Positions 46,485 through 57,295 of a DNA stretch of 64,000 nucleotides are shown here, in pieces. The stretch covers positions 472,900 through 536,899 of the forward strand of contig UESW01003834.1 of the NCBI GenBank assembly GCA_900491605.1, written 5' to 3'. The notes beneath the pieces are model-generated. The model ran no database searches and had not been told where the DNA came from. It saw nothing but the letters and a program-made list of their open reading frames with translations. The position numbers and the translations under genes are program-made. The stretch is from Calamus simplicifolius (taxonomy: Eukaryota; Streptophyta; Magnoliopsida; Arecales; Arecaceae). Positions within the stretch are counted from its first letter, which is position 1; each line of letters begins with the position of its first letter.

Positions 46485-46502
46485 TGGCGCGCCAGGTAAG
46501 GG
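46485..46502 (+). other. primer-binding site
   Basis: tggcgcgccaggtaaggg begins three bases after the LTR end. Confidence 0.75.
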
Positions 46503-46548
46503 GGAACGGCACACAATGTAAAGAAGCTCGCCTCCCTCTTCTGATTCG

Positions 46549-48217
46549 ATGGAGCCAACATATGTTCAGGAAGCCTCTTTTGATTCCGCTGGGGGGCATC
46601 CCTTTAGGATGGATCTATCAGAAACTAGCTCTCCTATTTCCTCACCACCTATAATATCAGCCGCTCCGCATGACCAATTGGCTCACCTTACTCAGCAGGT
46701 TCAAGCCCTCATTGGGATGGTCCGTAAATTGCAAGAACAACAGCCTGCAACTGCTCACCGGCAAGCCAGATTTTCCGCACCACCGTAGACTACTGACTAA
46801 CTCCGACAAGCCAGATTTCCCACACCACCGCAGACTGCTGCCCTAGTTAGTCAGTAGTCTGCACATAGAAAGTCCTCTCAGAAGGAACATTCCCACCATC
46901 AAATCCCATTCGGGCGCTATCGCCAGGAGGGTCTTAAGAGGTCGAGGTCTTCTACTCTCCGCTCTGACGGTTATCAGCACCAAAGGGGAAAGGAGCTCGA
47001 GGTTCACATCATCACCAACCTCAATATCCTACTTCTTCCTCATCTGAATCTGCAGAAGAGGATATCAATGATCGGATAGAAAGACGCCTGGAGGAGCAGA
47101 ATCAGCGTCTGGAGGAGCTTAGTCAAAAGCTCCATGATCATTCAGGGATGGAATATGATTCCTGCCCCCCTCTCACTTGCCGGATCATGAAAGAGCGCAT
47201 ACCCCACCGGTTTCGTCTTCCTCAGCTAGACCCGTGTGATGGCACTACTGACCCATTGGATTATTTGGAGAGTTATAAGTCCCTTATGCAGGTCCAAGGG
47301 GCCACAGATGTCTTATTATGTATCGCCTTCTTTGCCACTCTTCGGAAGGCCACCCGTGCCTGGTATTCCAGGTTGCTTCCGCGCAGCATCGATTCTTTTT
47401 AGCAGCTAGAAAAGGCCTTTTTGGCAAAATTCGATGCCTACCGCAAGATCCCCCAGGTAGCTGACAGCCTCTTCTCCGTTTAGCAAAGAGAGGGCGAGCT
47501 CCTGAAGGATTTCATAGCTCGATTTAAAGCTGCGGCGCTGGAGGTATATCATCTAGATGATGCTGTGGCTGCCCTGGCTTTAAAGTGGGGCTTCGTCCCT
47601 CTTGCTTTACCTATTCCTTGGATAAGAGGCCGCCTAGCTCCTATGTTGAGCTCTTGGATCGGGAGCACAAGTATATCCGCGCTGATGAGGCTGATCATAC
47701 CCAAAGGGATGCTGATCGAGCGGCTGGCAAGAAGCCGTTCCGGGAGGTGCCAAGTAGACTTTCCCCCAAGAAGCTTGAACCCCCGCGTCGTCTGGATAAT
47801 CAGCGCTAGAACCCGCCTACTAAAGAAGGAAGCTACACCCCTCTCATCGCCTCGAGATCTCATATTCTTATGGAGATAGAAGGCGAGCCCTATCTCAGGC
47901 ATCCCCCTCCTCTGAGGGCAGGTGCTGCTCGTGATCGGAGTCAATATTGTCATTTCCATAGGGACTACGGCCATGACACTGATGAATGTCGCAACTTGAA
48001 ATGCGCTATTGATGAGCTTATCCAGCAAGGTTATCTTGGAAGTTTCGTCAAGAAGGGAGCTCCGACTATCCCACCTTTGATGGGACCCCCATCCGCTCAA
48101 GCTGGTGTCGACAACACTCCGATGGAGCGAACGGTGGGCAAGCTTTCCTGGGGGGCAGCCTCATCAGCTAAAAGATCTAGGGGAGATGAGGGTAGAAGAT
48201 GTAAATCCCTATTTTGA
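46549..48217 (+). pseudogene. Tat gag, broken
   Basis: Starts MEPTYVQEASFDSAG at 46549. A predicted coiled HDQLAHLTQQVQALIGMVRK is followed by a stop at 46786. The capsid part PHRFRLPQLDPCDGTTDPLDYLESYKSLM lies at about 47200-47300, with a stop at 47401. After frame changes, a zinc-knuckle-like region YCHFHRDYGHDTDECRNLK is at about 47948-48005, then AIDELIQQGYL. At least two stops and two frame shifts make it non-functional. Confidence 0.85.
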
Positions 48218-48953
48218 AAGGGAGTTAGGAGGAGGGGATCATCTAAATGATGATAGTGTAGTCGTCTCCATGATGATTGCTAAACATCCTGTAAAAAGAA
48301 TACTTATGGATAATGGAAGTTCAGCAGATATACTTACTTATGATGCCTTTGTTCGGATGAATCTGTCTTCTAATTTGTTGTCACCCGTGGCGACCCCCCT
48401 CGTCGGCTTCACTGGAAATGCTGTCAAGGTGGAGGGCAAGATTATTTTGCCGGTCACGGCGAGATCGCCACCCCGTCAGAGCACAGTCCTGATGAGGTTC
48501 CTGGTGGCTAGAGTGCCATTAGCCTACAACGCTATCCTTGGTTGTCCTGGTTTGAACCTCTTGGATGCAATCATCTCTACCAGACACCGATTGGTGAGGT
48601 TTCCAACCAATCAAGGGGTCAGAGAGATGCTTGGGGAGCAGAACCTCGCACAACTATGTTATCATATGGCTCCTAGCCCCCAAGAGATGGTAGCTCCTTC
48701 TACCCCGGTGTTGTTCGACCCCAGGAAATCCGAAAGAAGAGGAGAATCGGTAGAGCGATTACTATCTTATCCATTGGGAGATGATCCTACCAAGACCGTG
48801 CAAATCGGTGAGCTTCTTCCTTTGGAAGTAAAAAATGAACTCCTCACCTTTTTACGGGCTAACTTAGATATTTTTGCATGGTCTACCTCGGACATGCCTG
48901 GTATTCCCTTGGAGGTGATAACCCACAAGCTCAACATCGACACCAAGTATTGA
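48201..48953 (+). pseudogene. Tat protease and linker
   Basis: An aspartic protease with the active site LMDNGSSADIL (about 48303-48335) and NAILGCPGLNLL further on. The frame runs to DTKY then TGA at 48951-48953, immediately before PIRQKKR of the RT region. Related elements are expected to read through here, so this is a single nonsense mutation, compatible with CGA to TGA. Confidence 0.8.
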
Positions 48954-49735
48954 CCTATTCGACAGAAGAAAAGAAGCTTCGCCCCCGAGCGGCAAAGGGC
49001 CATAGACGAGGAAGTTAACAAACTTTTAGTCGCCGGCCACATTCTGGAAGCTCAATACCCAAGTTGGTTGGCGAATGTAGTTATGGTCCGGAAGGCGAGT
49101 GGAAGTTGGCGGATCTGCATCGATTTTACTAATCCTAATAAAGCATGTCCTAAGGACAGCTTTCCTCTGCCGCAGATCGACCAGCTGGTGGACTCCACCT
49201 CCGGACATAAGCTCCTGAGTTTTATGGACGCCTTCTTCGGCTACAACCAAATAAAGATGGATCCAACGGATGAGGAAAATACCTCTTTCATTATGGAGAA
49301 AGGCATTTACTGCTATAAAGTGATGTCCTCTGGCCTAAAGAACGCCGGAGCCACTTATCAAAGGTTGATGAATAAGGTTTTCAAAGACCAGATTGGGCGT
49401 AATATGAAGGTATATGTGGATGACATGCTGACTAAGAGCATCCACATTGCCAGTCATGTTACTGACTTAGAAGAAACCTTCAGCAACCTCCGAAGTCATC
49501 AAATCAAGCTTAATCCCCGTAAGTGCACCTTTGGCGTTACTACGGAAAGTTTCTGGGCTTCTTAGTCACCCAGTGCGGAATCGAGGTGAATCTGGAGAAG
49601 ATTCAAGCTATCCTCGATATGCGGTGACCAGTCAACAAGAAGGAGGTCCAACGACTCACTGGAAGAATAGTCGTCCTGAGCCGATTCTTATCCAGGTCGG
49701 CAGAAAGGTGCCTACCTTTCTTTAAAGCCTTACGA
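48954..49735 (+). pseudogene. Tat reverse transcriptase
   Basis: RT blocks in order: ERQRAIDEEVNKLLVAGHI, SWRICIDFTNPNKACPKDSF, LLSFMDAFFGYNQIKM and the catalytic YVDDML at about 49413-49430. A one-base frameshift follows near 49545 (GKFLGFLVTQCGIE continues in another frame) and a stop lies at 49624. Confidence 0.85.
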
Positions 49736-49756
49736 AAAGTCGACAGCTTCGAGTGG

Positions 49757-50210
49757 ATGGACAGCTGCCAAAAGGCCTTTGAAGAATTAAAGGAGTTCTT
49801 GTCTACTCCACCATTATTATCGAAGCCTGAAGAGGGGGAACAACTTTTTGTTTATCTAGCTACCACCCCAGAGGCGGTCAGCTCTGTTCTAGTCCGACTC
49901 GATCAGGATGGAGCGCAAAAGCCTATTTACTATACTAGCAAGGTGCTTCATGATGCGGAAATCCAGTATTCTCAGGTGGAAAAGATTATCTTCGCCTTGG
50001 TCATCTTCGCTCAGCGCCTTCGACCATACTTCCAGGCACACCCGATAGCGGTGCTTACAGACCAGCCTCTTAGGTCTATATTGGCTCGACCTGACACCTC
50101 AGGTCATCTGGCAAAATGGGCTGTCAAACTGGAAGAATTCAATTTGTCATTCCGGGCTCGCCCTGCTCTTAAGTCCCAAGTGTTGGCGGATTTTTTGGTG
50201 GAGTACACCT
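49757..50210 (+). pseudogene. Tat RNase H
   Basis: CQKAFEELKEFLSTPPLLSKP, then the RNase H-like region with KPIYYTSKVLHDAEIQYSQVEK and the connection to LADFLVEYTW. The frame stays open from 49757 to 50314, the longest intact piece of pol here. The catalytic Asp at the start appears altered (YLATTPEAVSSVL). Confidence 0.75.
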
Positions 50211-50269
50211 GGACCGACGAGCAGGACAATGATGCCCCTGAGAAGTGTTCTGTAGCCAAGGAAGATTTG

Positions 50270-50700
50270 GCGGAGGCCCGGATCCTTCATGTGGACGATG
50301 CCTCCAATTCCTAGGGAAGCGGAGCAGGTCTTATCTTAGCAAGTCTAGAGGGAATGACCTTTGGGTACGCCCTTCGCTTTTTTTTAAGGCCACCAACAAT
50401 CAAGCTGAGTACAAAGCCCTATTGGCTGGGATCAAACTTACCCGTGAGTTGGGAGTAAAGCACCTTCGAGCCTTCACTGACTCATAGCTCGTCTCCGGGC
50501 ACATTACCGGAGAGTTCGAAGCTCGCGGCCCTAATATGTCGCGATATTTGGACAAAGTTAAGACGTTGACTTCTTCATTGGCTTACTTCACCATCAGCTA
50601 CATTCCCAGAGGGGAGAATGCTAGAGCTGATGCACTATCAAAGTTGGCCACTTCTGCGGATGACTCCCTAGAAAGGGAGTATGTCAAGCATTTGGAGAGT
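50270..50700 (+). pseudogene. second (archaeal-type) RNase H
   Basis: HVDDASNS, then a TAG stop before GSGAGLIL, then TNNQAEYKALLAGIKLTREL, FTDS, a TAG stop, LVSGHITGEFEARG and NARADALSKLAT. This second RNase H is the hallmark of the Tat group. Both stops fit CAG to TAG changes. Confidence 0.8.
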
Positions 50701-50739
50701 CTGAGTATCGATCCGCGGAGGAAGTTATATCAATCATGC

Positions 50740-51740
50740 AAGAGCCGACTTGGATGGACGCTTATGTCCGTTATCTTACTAGTGGTTCTCTCCCCACCGA
50801 CCCAGCAGAAGCCAGGTTGCTAAAGAGGAGGTCGACCAAGTTTGTATTGGTGGAAGGCCACTTATAAAGGAAATCTTTCTCTCATCCTCTTCTTAAGTGT
50901 ATAGGTCCGACGGATGCTGATTATGTTCTCAAAGAAATCTATGAAGGCATATGTGAGAGTCATGTGGGGGGTAGGTCACTGGTATATAAGGCTCTCCGCC
51001 AAGGATATTATTGGCTTACAATGCGCCAGGACGCTGTTGAGTTGGTTTGAAGGTGCGATAGCTGCCACGACACTCAAGTATCCAAAGACAACCAGCTTCA
51101 CTTTTAAGTCCACTCTCTGCTCTCTGGCCTTTCGCTCGGCATTTGCTACCGGTTCACTTCTGTCGGGCATCCCCAATCTAATGGAGAGGCAGAAGTTACG
51201 AACCATACTATCCTTCGAGGACTCCGCACCCGATTGGACGAATCCAAGGGCAAATGGGTGGAAGAACTTCCGAGTGTACTATGGGCATACCACACCACTC
51301 CCAGGGCCCCCACAGAGAGACTCCCTTCAACCTCGTCTTCGGATCTGAAGCGGTCATTCTGGTAGAAATCGGCCTCCTAATCTCCCGAGTAGAAGCATAT
51401 AAAGAGGGAAAAAACCCCGATCAGTTGAGGGCTAACCTAGATTTCATCGATGAAACCCGAGATCTGGCACGATTTAGAATGGCCACTTTCCGCCAGCGAA
51501 CAGAGAAGTATTATAATTCTCGGGTCCGTCCCAAGACGTTTCGCTTTGGAGACCTAGTCCTTAGAAAAGCTGAGGTGTCCAAGCCAACTGAAGGAGGCAA
51601 GCTATCGCCGAATTGAGAAGGGCCTTATCGAGTCATAAAAGTGCTTTCACAAGGAGCCTACAAACTGGAGAGGATGGACGGGCAGCCGATTCCACGTACT
51701 TGGAACGCTGGTAACCTCCGCCAGTACTATCAATGATAAA
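50740..51740 (+). pseudogene. Tat integrase with deleted catalytic core
   Basis: The N-terminal zinc region is legible (YEGICESHVGGRSLVYKALRQGYYW... RCDSCHDTQ) with a stop in it. Near 51134 a WPFA-type motif is joined directly to LGICYRFTSVGHPQSNGEAE. In intact relatives roughly 100 residues with the first two catalytic Asp lie between these motifs. Downstream, a shifted frame resumes with FNLVFGSEAVI and FRFGDLVLRKAEV (51330-51615), then a TGA before EGPYRV. It is inactive. Confidence 0.85.
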
Positions 51741-51811
51741 TGTATTAAACAAATGGTTATAAAAGTAAATTTTAAACTCTATTGTTCAATTCAATATTGT
51801 GTCCTCGGTGG

Positions 51812-52985
51812 CCCCTAGGATGCAGACACCCCGGACTAGTGCGAGAAACCTCCAGAGGTTCAAGTCCTGTGTCCTAGGCGGCCCTGAGTCAAACTCTTGG
51901 GCCGGCGCGAGAAACCCCCGTGGCAGTTTTCAAAAAGGATCCTGAGCCAGGTCAAAATGCCCTTATGTCACCCTCCGGGGTTAAAGGCTCCCGAGCATGG
52001 TCCCAGCACAGCGACTCTCAGGTCATCCTTCAGGATTTCAAAAGGACCTCGGCGACCCCTAGGATGCAGATACCCCGGACCGGCATGAGAAACCTCCGAA
52101 GGTTCAAGTCCTGTGTCGTAGGCGGCCCTGAGTCAAACTCCCGGGCCGGCACGAGAAACCCCCGTGACAGTTTTCAAAAAGGACCCTGAGCCAGGTCAAA
52201 ATGCCCTCAGGTCATCCTTCGGGGTTAAAGGCTCCCGAGCATGGTCCCAGCACAACGACTCTTAGGTCATCCTTCAGGATTTCAAAAGGACCTCGGCGGC
52301 CCCTAGGATGCAGACACCCTAGACCGGCGTAAGAAACCTCCGGAGGTTCAAGTCCTATGTCATAGGCGGCCTTGAGTCAAACTCCCAGATTGGTGCGAGA
52401 AACCCCGTGGCAGTTTTCAAAAAAGACCCTGAGCCAGGTCAAAATGCCCTTAGGTCACCCTCCGGGGTTAAAGGCTCCCGAGCATGGTCCCAGCACAGCG
52501 ACTCTCGGGTCATCCTTCGGGATTTCAAAAGGACCTCGGCGGCCCCTAGGATGCAGACACCCCGGACCGGCGTGAGAAACCTCTGGAGGTTCAAGTCCTG
52601 TGTCCTAGGTGGCCCTGAGTCAAACTCCCGGGCCGGCGCGAGCAACCCCTATGGCAGTTTTAAAAAAGGACCCTGAGCCAGGTCAAAATGCCCTTAGGTC
52701 ACCCTCCGGGGTTAAAGGCTCCCGAGCATGGTCCCAGCATAGCGACTCTCGGGTCATCCTTCAGGATTTCAAAAGGACCTCGACGGCCCCTAGGATGCAG
52801 ACACCCGGATCAGCGCGAGAAACCTCTGGAAGTTCAAGTCCTGTGTCCTAGGCGGCCCTGAGTCAAACTCCCGGGCCGGCGCGAGAAACCCCCATGGGAG
52901 TTTTCAAAAAGGACCCTGAGCCAGGTCAAAATGCTCTCAGGTCACCCTTCGGGGTTAAAGACTCCCGAACATGGCCCATAGCCGG
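51812..52985 (+). repeat. tandem array, 244-bp unit, nearly five copies
   Basis: cccctaggatgcagacaccc starts at 51812, 52056, 52300, 52543 and 52787, i.e. period 243-244. Units include ggccggcgcgagaaaccccc and gagccaggtcaaaatgccct. Copies are very similar, so the array is fairly recent. It sits between integrase and the antisense gene. Confidence 0.95.
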
Positions 52986-53195
52986 CCCTTAGGCTGGTCC
53001 TAGGCGGCCACGATTATACATGGCCCCTAGCCGGCCCTTGGGCTGATCCTAGGTGGCCATGATTACATATGGCCCCTAGCCAGCCCTCGGGCTAGCCCTA
53101 GGCGGCCGCGATTATACCTAACCCCCAACCGGTCCTAGGGCTAATCTCAGGCGGCCTCACCGACATTTGACCCCTAGTCGGCCCTGGGGTGGTCA
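52970..53195 (+). repeat. tandem array, 49-bp unit, about 4.5 copies
   Basis: Units containing catggcccctagccggccct and cctaggcggccacgatta repeat at 52970, 53019 and 53068, then become more diverged. The motif is related to the U3 repeats of this element's LTR. Confidence 0.8.
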
Positions 53196-53465
53196 TAAGT
53201 GATCCCAAAAAGAGCTCTTTAAGACTATACTAAGGGTCTCTTGCATAATTCTCAAATGGATTGTGCTAGTAAATCACCGAGCATAGTCAAGAAGATAAGG
53301 CTAGATTGCTGAGCATTGAAATCACTAGAGACTGATAAGATTAATTCGAACATAGAAGCAACATATAAAACCACCCAAAAATAGAATTTCTGTTACCAAT
53401 ATAATCATCATACAAAAAGCCAATCCTGGCTATATTACGGAAACAAAAAAAAGAGAGACCCAAAA

Positions 53466-55947
53466 TCAAAACCCTGAGGACTCCGATTCATCCTCTGAGT
53501 CATCATCCACGAGCTAAATGCTGTCGAGGTTATCCAATTTGTAGGCTTGTAAAATTTTCTTCTTACACTTCTTAAAGCCTTTGGCAAAAGCATCCACAGC
53601 TGCCTCACTGTATTCTACTGCAAATTCGGCGGAGCCCTTGTAGGACTCCACGGCTTGCTAAGCTCTCTGATCGGCGGCATTAACTCGGAGAATAGCCTCA
53701 GTCTGAGCAGCCATTACCCTCTCATTGGCCTGAACTTCGACGGAGAGTAATTTGGTTAAGGTCTCTCTCATTTCATCCTCAGCAGAAGCCAGCTTCCCCT
53801 CTACAAAAATCAGTCGCTCCTCGGTAGTGGCCAGTCTTTCCTCTGCAACTCGAGCCTCCAATTCAAGCAGTTCAGCTCTATCTTCTGTAGCCGCAGTCCT
53901 CTCCTCAGCTTGGGTCACCCTGAGAAGGGTAATCCCCAACTTCTCCTCAGTAAGCCTTAGCCTCGACACAGTTTCAGCTAGTTCGGCCTTAGCCTCTTCA
54001 ATCCGAGCCTTCAAGGCCCGATTTTCCTCCTCAGCGGTCCTCAGGGTGCCAGATGCTGCTAGCTCCCGAGCCTTGGCCTCAGGCAACTCTTGAGTTAGCC
54101 CGCTCACTTGGGCCTTGAGGGCACTCAATTCGGGCAAACTCTGTTTCCGTTTCTCCTCAATACAAGTGTCTCGAAAGAAAAACGCACTGTTAGACGCCTG
54201 CAAAGTAGGAAATTGATTGTAATAAGAAAGAAAGGGGGAAACAAGAAGAGAGTAAAATGGAAAAGCCGAATATCTCATAGAATCACCTGAAGAATAGCAG
54301 TGAAGAAGGTATCAAAGGACTTCTCCAATGGTTGGCGTCGGAGTTTGGCCTGGAGGTTGGGTAGGGTGGAGCGACTGAGTAAGCGTTCAGCTAGACGCCC
54401 CCAGTTCGCCTGGGAGCGTCCTCATTAGGAGGCATCTCTACCCCCTCCTAAGGCGAATGAACTTTCGAAAGCTGATCATCATCGGCCTCCCGAGCCGGAG
54501 GTGTCGCCATCCTTTCCTTCGACACGGCCTCGCCTTTGACTTCGGGGGAAGGTGGGGAACTCTCCCTCATTGGCTCCTCTCGGGCCCCAGCTAAAGGGAC
54601 CCTTGTGGGTAGCTCATCTCGAGTCTCGGTTGAAGGGACCTCTGTTACCAGCGCTTCAACACGGGGATCTCCTTTTCTCGGGACCCCTGCTAATGTGACC
54701 TCAGGGGAGGAAGGCGGAGCCACTCCACCCGGTAGCGGATCATCCCTCGCTAGCCGTCTAGACTTCTTGGGCCTTGTCTTCATTGGACCCTCAGTTGCTT
54801 TCCTCTTCTTTAGGGCCTCTGACAAAGACTTTGTAGAGAACCTCATTTCTGCATCAAACAAGCAAAAAGTCAGAAAACAAAGGCAATAAAACAAACACGA
54901 ACAAGACAAAAGGTCATAAGTCAACGAAAGGCTCACATAGAAACACATGTGCAATAAACAAATAAAGAATGAAAGAAAGAAAAATTTGGTCGACGGTTAA
55001 AAAGTAGTGCGCACCGGAGCTCGGTGAGGGCGCCACTGGTGCTGCTAAGGCTTCACGAAGGTTCCCCTCCGACAGCAGCTCTGCGCATGGAGGAATGATA
55101 GAGGACAGAAGGGCCTGGAAAAGCTCTCGGTCCCTTTCCTCTATACTGGAGTTTTTATTGGGGCTAGTGTCGGAACTATTCCAAGATGTCTTTATCTTCT
55201 CGCCATGGACATAGAAGAAGCGTGACTTCCACCCTTTTATCTTCGAGGGTAAGTCTAATTTGAGTACCCTCTTGGGACGAGAGGCAAAACTCCACCAGCC
55301 ACTCTCGGAAGCATTTCTAAGTTTATACAAAGCTCGAAATAAAGAAACTCTAGCAGGGGCACTATGAAAATGGTAGAGTACTAAGAACGCGTATATAATA
55401 TGAACGGAATTTGGGGTTAATTGGGTAGGAATTAAGTTGTATCTATTTAAAAGATTTAAAAAGAAATGATGAAGAGGGAGGCGGAGTCCACCCTTGAGGA
55501 ATTCCTCATATAGGGCGACTCCCCCTCCCCGACTACCAGTCACTTTGTCACCAAACCAATGAGCAGACAAGCAAACGCTGTCAGGAACTCCATATTAAAC
55601 CCTGATTCTCCGTATATTACGGTCTTTTAGGACAGAACATATTCCTCCCGGGCTCGCGGAGTTGGGTTTAGAGGGAGATGTTGAATGTAATGGGAGGGCA
55701 AAACCCTAGGAGTTGGAGAGACAAACCTATCTACGGGTGGAGGAACCTCACTCGAGGGGACCTCGCTTGAGGGGGCCTCGCCCGGTGGAACCTCGCCAGA
55801 GGGGACCCTAGTGGGGGGCTGACCGGCCGACTCAAAGCGACCGGGGATGGAAATTCCATCGGGAGCACGACGACGGGCCTCGAGAATCTCTTCCCTAGAT
55901 GGTTCGACTAGAGGCTTCTTACCCTTCCTATCGGACTGAGGATCCAT
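53466..55947 (-). pseudogene. antisense ORF of the Tat element (gypsy-type transposon domain plus coiled coil)
   Basis: Start ATG 55945-55947 (MDPQSDRKGKKPLVEPSREE). Exon-like segment 1 has Pro/Ser/Glu repeats (SGEVPPGEAPSSEVPSSEVP) to a stop at about 55627. Segment 2 (55570 to about 55016) reads WFGDKVTGSRGGG... GLRLPLHHFFLNLLNRYNLI and PNSVHIIYAFLVLYHF, resembling the putative gypsy-type transposon domain (PF04195). A GT at about 55016 and a gatgcag acceptor near 54853 bound a plausible intron. Segment 3 (54852-54448) is basic then Pro/Glu-rich. Segment 4 (54197-53466), after a tttgcag acceptor, is a long coiled coil of AEE..RLRLTEEKL type ending AFAKGFKKCKKKILQAYKLDNLDSI. Stops at 53658 and near the end break it. 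Product function is unknown. Confidence 0.7.
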
Positions 55948-55965
55948 CAAGAAGAAAAAATACAA

Positions 55966-56420
55966 AGGAAACCAAGAAACTAACCTCCAAACAGAAGGAC
56001 AGAATCAAAGAAGAACTCAGCGTAGAGAGGAAGAGCAAGAGGTAAGAGGAGTATAGAAACGATAGAAGACAAAAGAGATCGGCAGGATAAAATTAGCATC
56101 TCAAAACTGGGAAACCCTGCCCATCATGAAGAGTAAGGCGGTGAATGCCGAATTGTGGCCCAAATGTCACCAACCTATAGGAGGAGCACGTTTCCCCTAG
56201 CAAAAAGAGCCGTCAGCGCAATTTATGTACATAAAGCCCTTTTCCATCAAATCACAAAGTGCCCCCGTTTAAATGATGAAAGGACTTTTTTATCTTCTTA
56301 GAAATGTGCGCCCATCGTAAACGGACAGTATTAAACTTAACTATATGAAAATTTTTCGCACTCCTTTCTCTTGGCAAGCGCTGAGTACGTGAACACCAAG
56401 ACTCAGGAGCGGGGGGCATA
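55966..56420 (+). other. upstream of antisense ORF; polypurine tract before 3' LTR
   Basis: It contains no plus-strand gene. The G-rich aggagcggggggcata at 56405-56420 precedes the LTR start and is the likely polypurine tract. The rest could serve as promoter for the minus-strand ORF (inference). Confidence 0.5.
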
Positions 56421-57295
56421 TGATGTGGCTGATAAGAAGCCACGTGACATATGATGTGACTGATAAGAAGCCACATGATAAATACAACATATGGCCCCTA
56501 GACGGCCCTAGGGCCAGTCCTAGGCGGCCCCAAGGTAATGGGCCCTAGACGGCCCCAGGGCCAGTCCTAGGCGGCCTCCAGGCAATTGGCCCCTAAACGG
56601 CCCCCAAGCACTTGGCCCCTAGATGGCCCCCAAGCACTTGGCCCCTAGACGGCCCCAGGGCCAGTCCTAGGCGGCCCCCAGGCAATTGGCCCATAAACGG
56701 CCCAGGGCCAGTCCTAGGCGGCCCCCAGGCAATTGGCCCCTAGACGGCCCCAGAGCCAGTCCTAGACGGCCCGCAGGCAATTGGCCCCTATATGGCCCCA
56801 GGGCCAGTCCTAGGCGGCCTCCAGGCACTTGGCCCCTAGACGGTCCTAGGGCCGGTCCTAGGCGACCGCGAGATACTTAGAGGTTTGACAAGATAGAGGA
56901 TGTCATTCTGAACATCCTTTTCAGAGGATCTCAATCCAAAAGTCGATGATGGATCCTTTTCAGAGGGCTTCAGTCCAAAAAGTTATTAGCAATATTTAAT
57001 GATCCTGGCTAAATAAGCATCAAAAGGTGATTACCTGCCATAAAGTATCAATCACTTCGAGTCAAAAAAACCACTAAGGCCCAAAAAGTCATTAGCAGAC
57101 TTTAATAACTCTGAATAAATGAGCGCTAAAAGGCGATCATTTCTGGCCAAACACTGATGATGTCGAAACAATGGATGCAGATCTAATCCAACCAGCTCTG
57201 ACATTCTATCTGTAAGGATGCTGATACGTCATGGCATTTGGAGGGAGAACACTGGGAAATGCCGATAAAAAGAAGGTAAGAGCAGGCATAAGGCA
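56421..57295 (+). repeat. 3' LTR of the Tat element, truncated
   Basis: Starts tgatgtggctgataagaagc and matches 45230-46260, with different copy number of the ctagacggccccagggccag repeats. It breaks off after gcataagg(ca) at 57295. Confidence 0.9.

Larger units (their letters stand above)
45225..57295 (+). mobile_element. Tat-lineage LTR retrotransposon, decayed, 3' LTR interrupted
   Basis: The 5' LTR is 45230-46481, PBS 46485, gag, protease, RT, RNase H, second (archaeal-type) RNase H and partial integrase to about 51740, tandem arrays to 53195, an antisense gene 53466-55947, and a 3' LTR from 56421. The second RNase H and antisense ORF are known traits of the Tat group. Coding frames have many stops and an integrase deletion. 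The 3' LTR stops at 57295, where the Tekay LTR begins; about 221 bp equivalent to 46261-46481 are missing. The candidate TSD gtttt (45225-45229) cannot be tested inside the window. Confidence 0.9.

Noticed and set aside
53752..54093. 113-codon Ser-rich plus-strand frame.
   Set aside because: Shadow of the coiled-coil segment of the antisense ORF.
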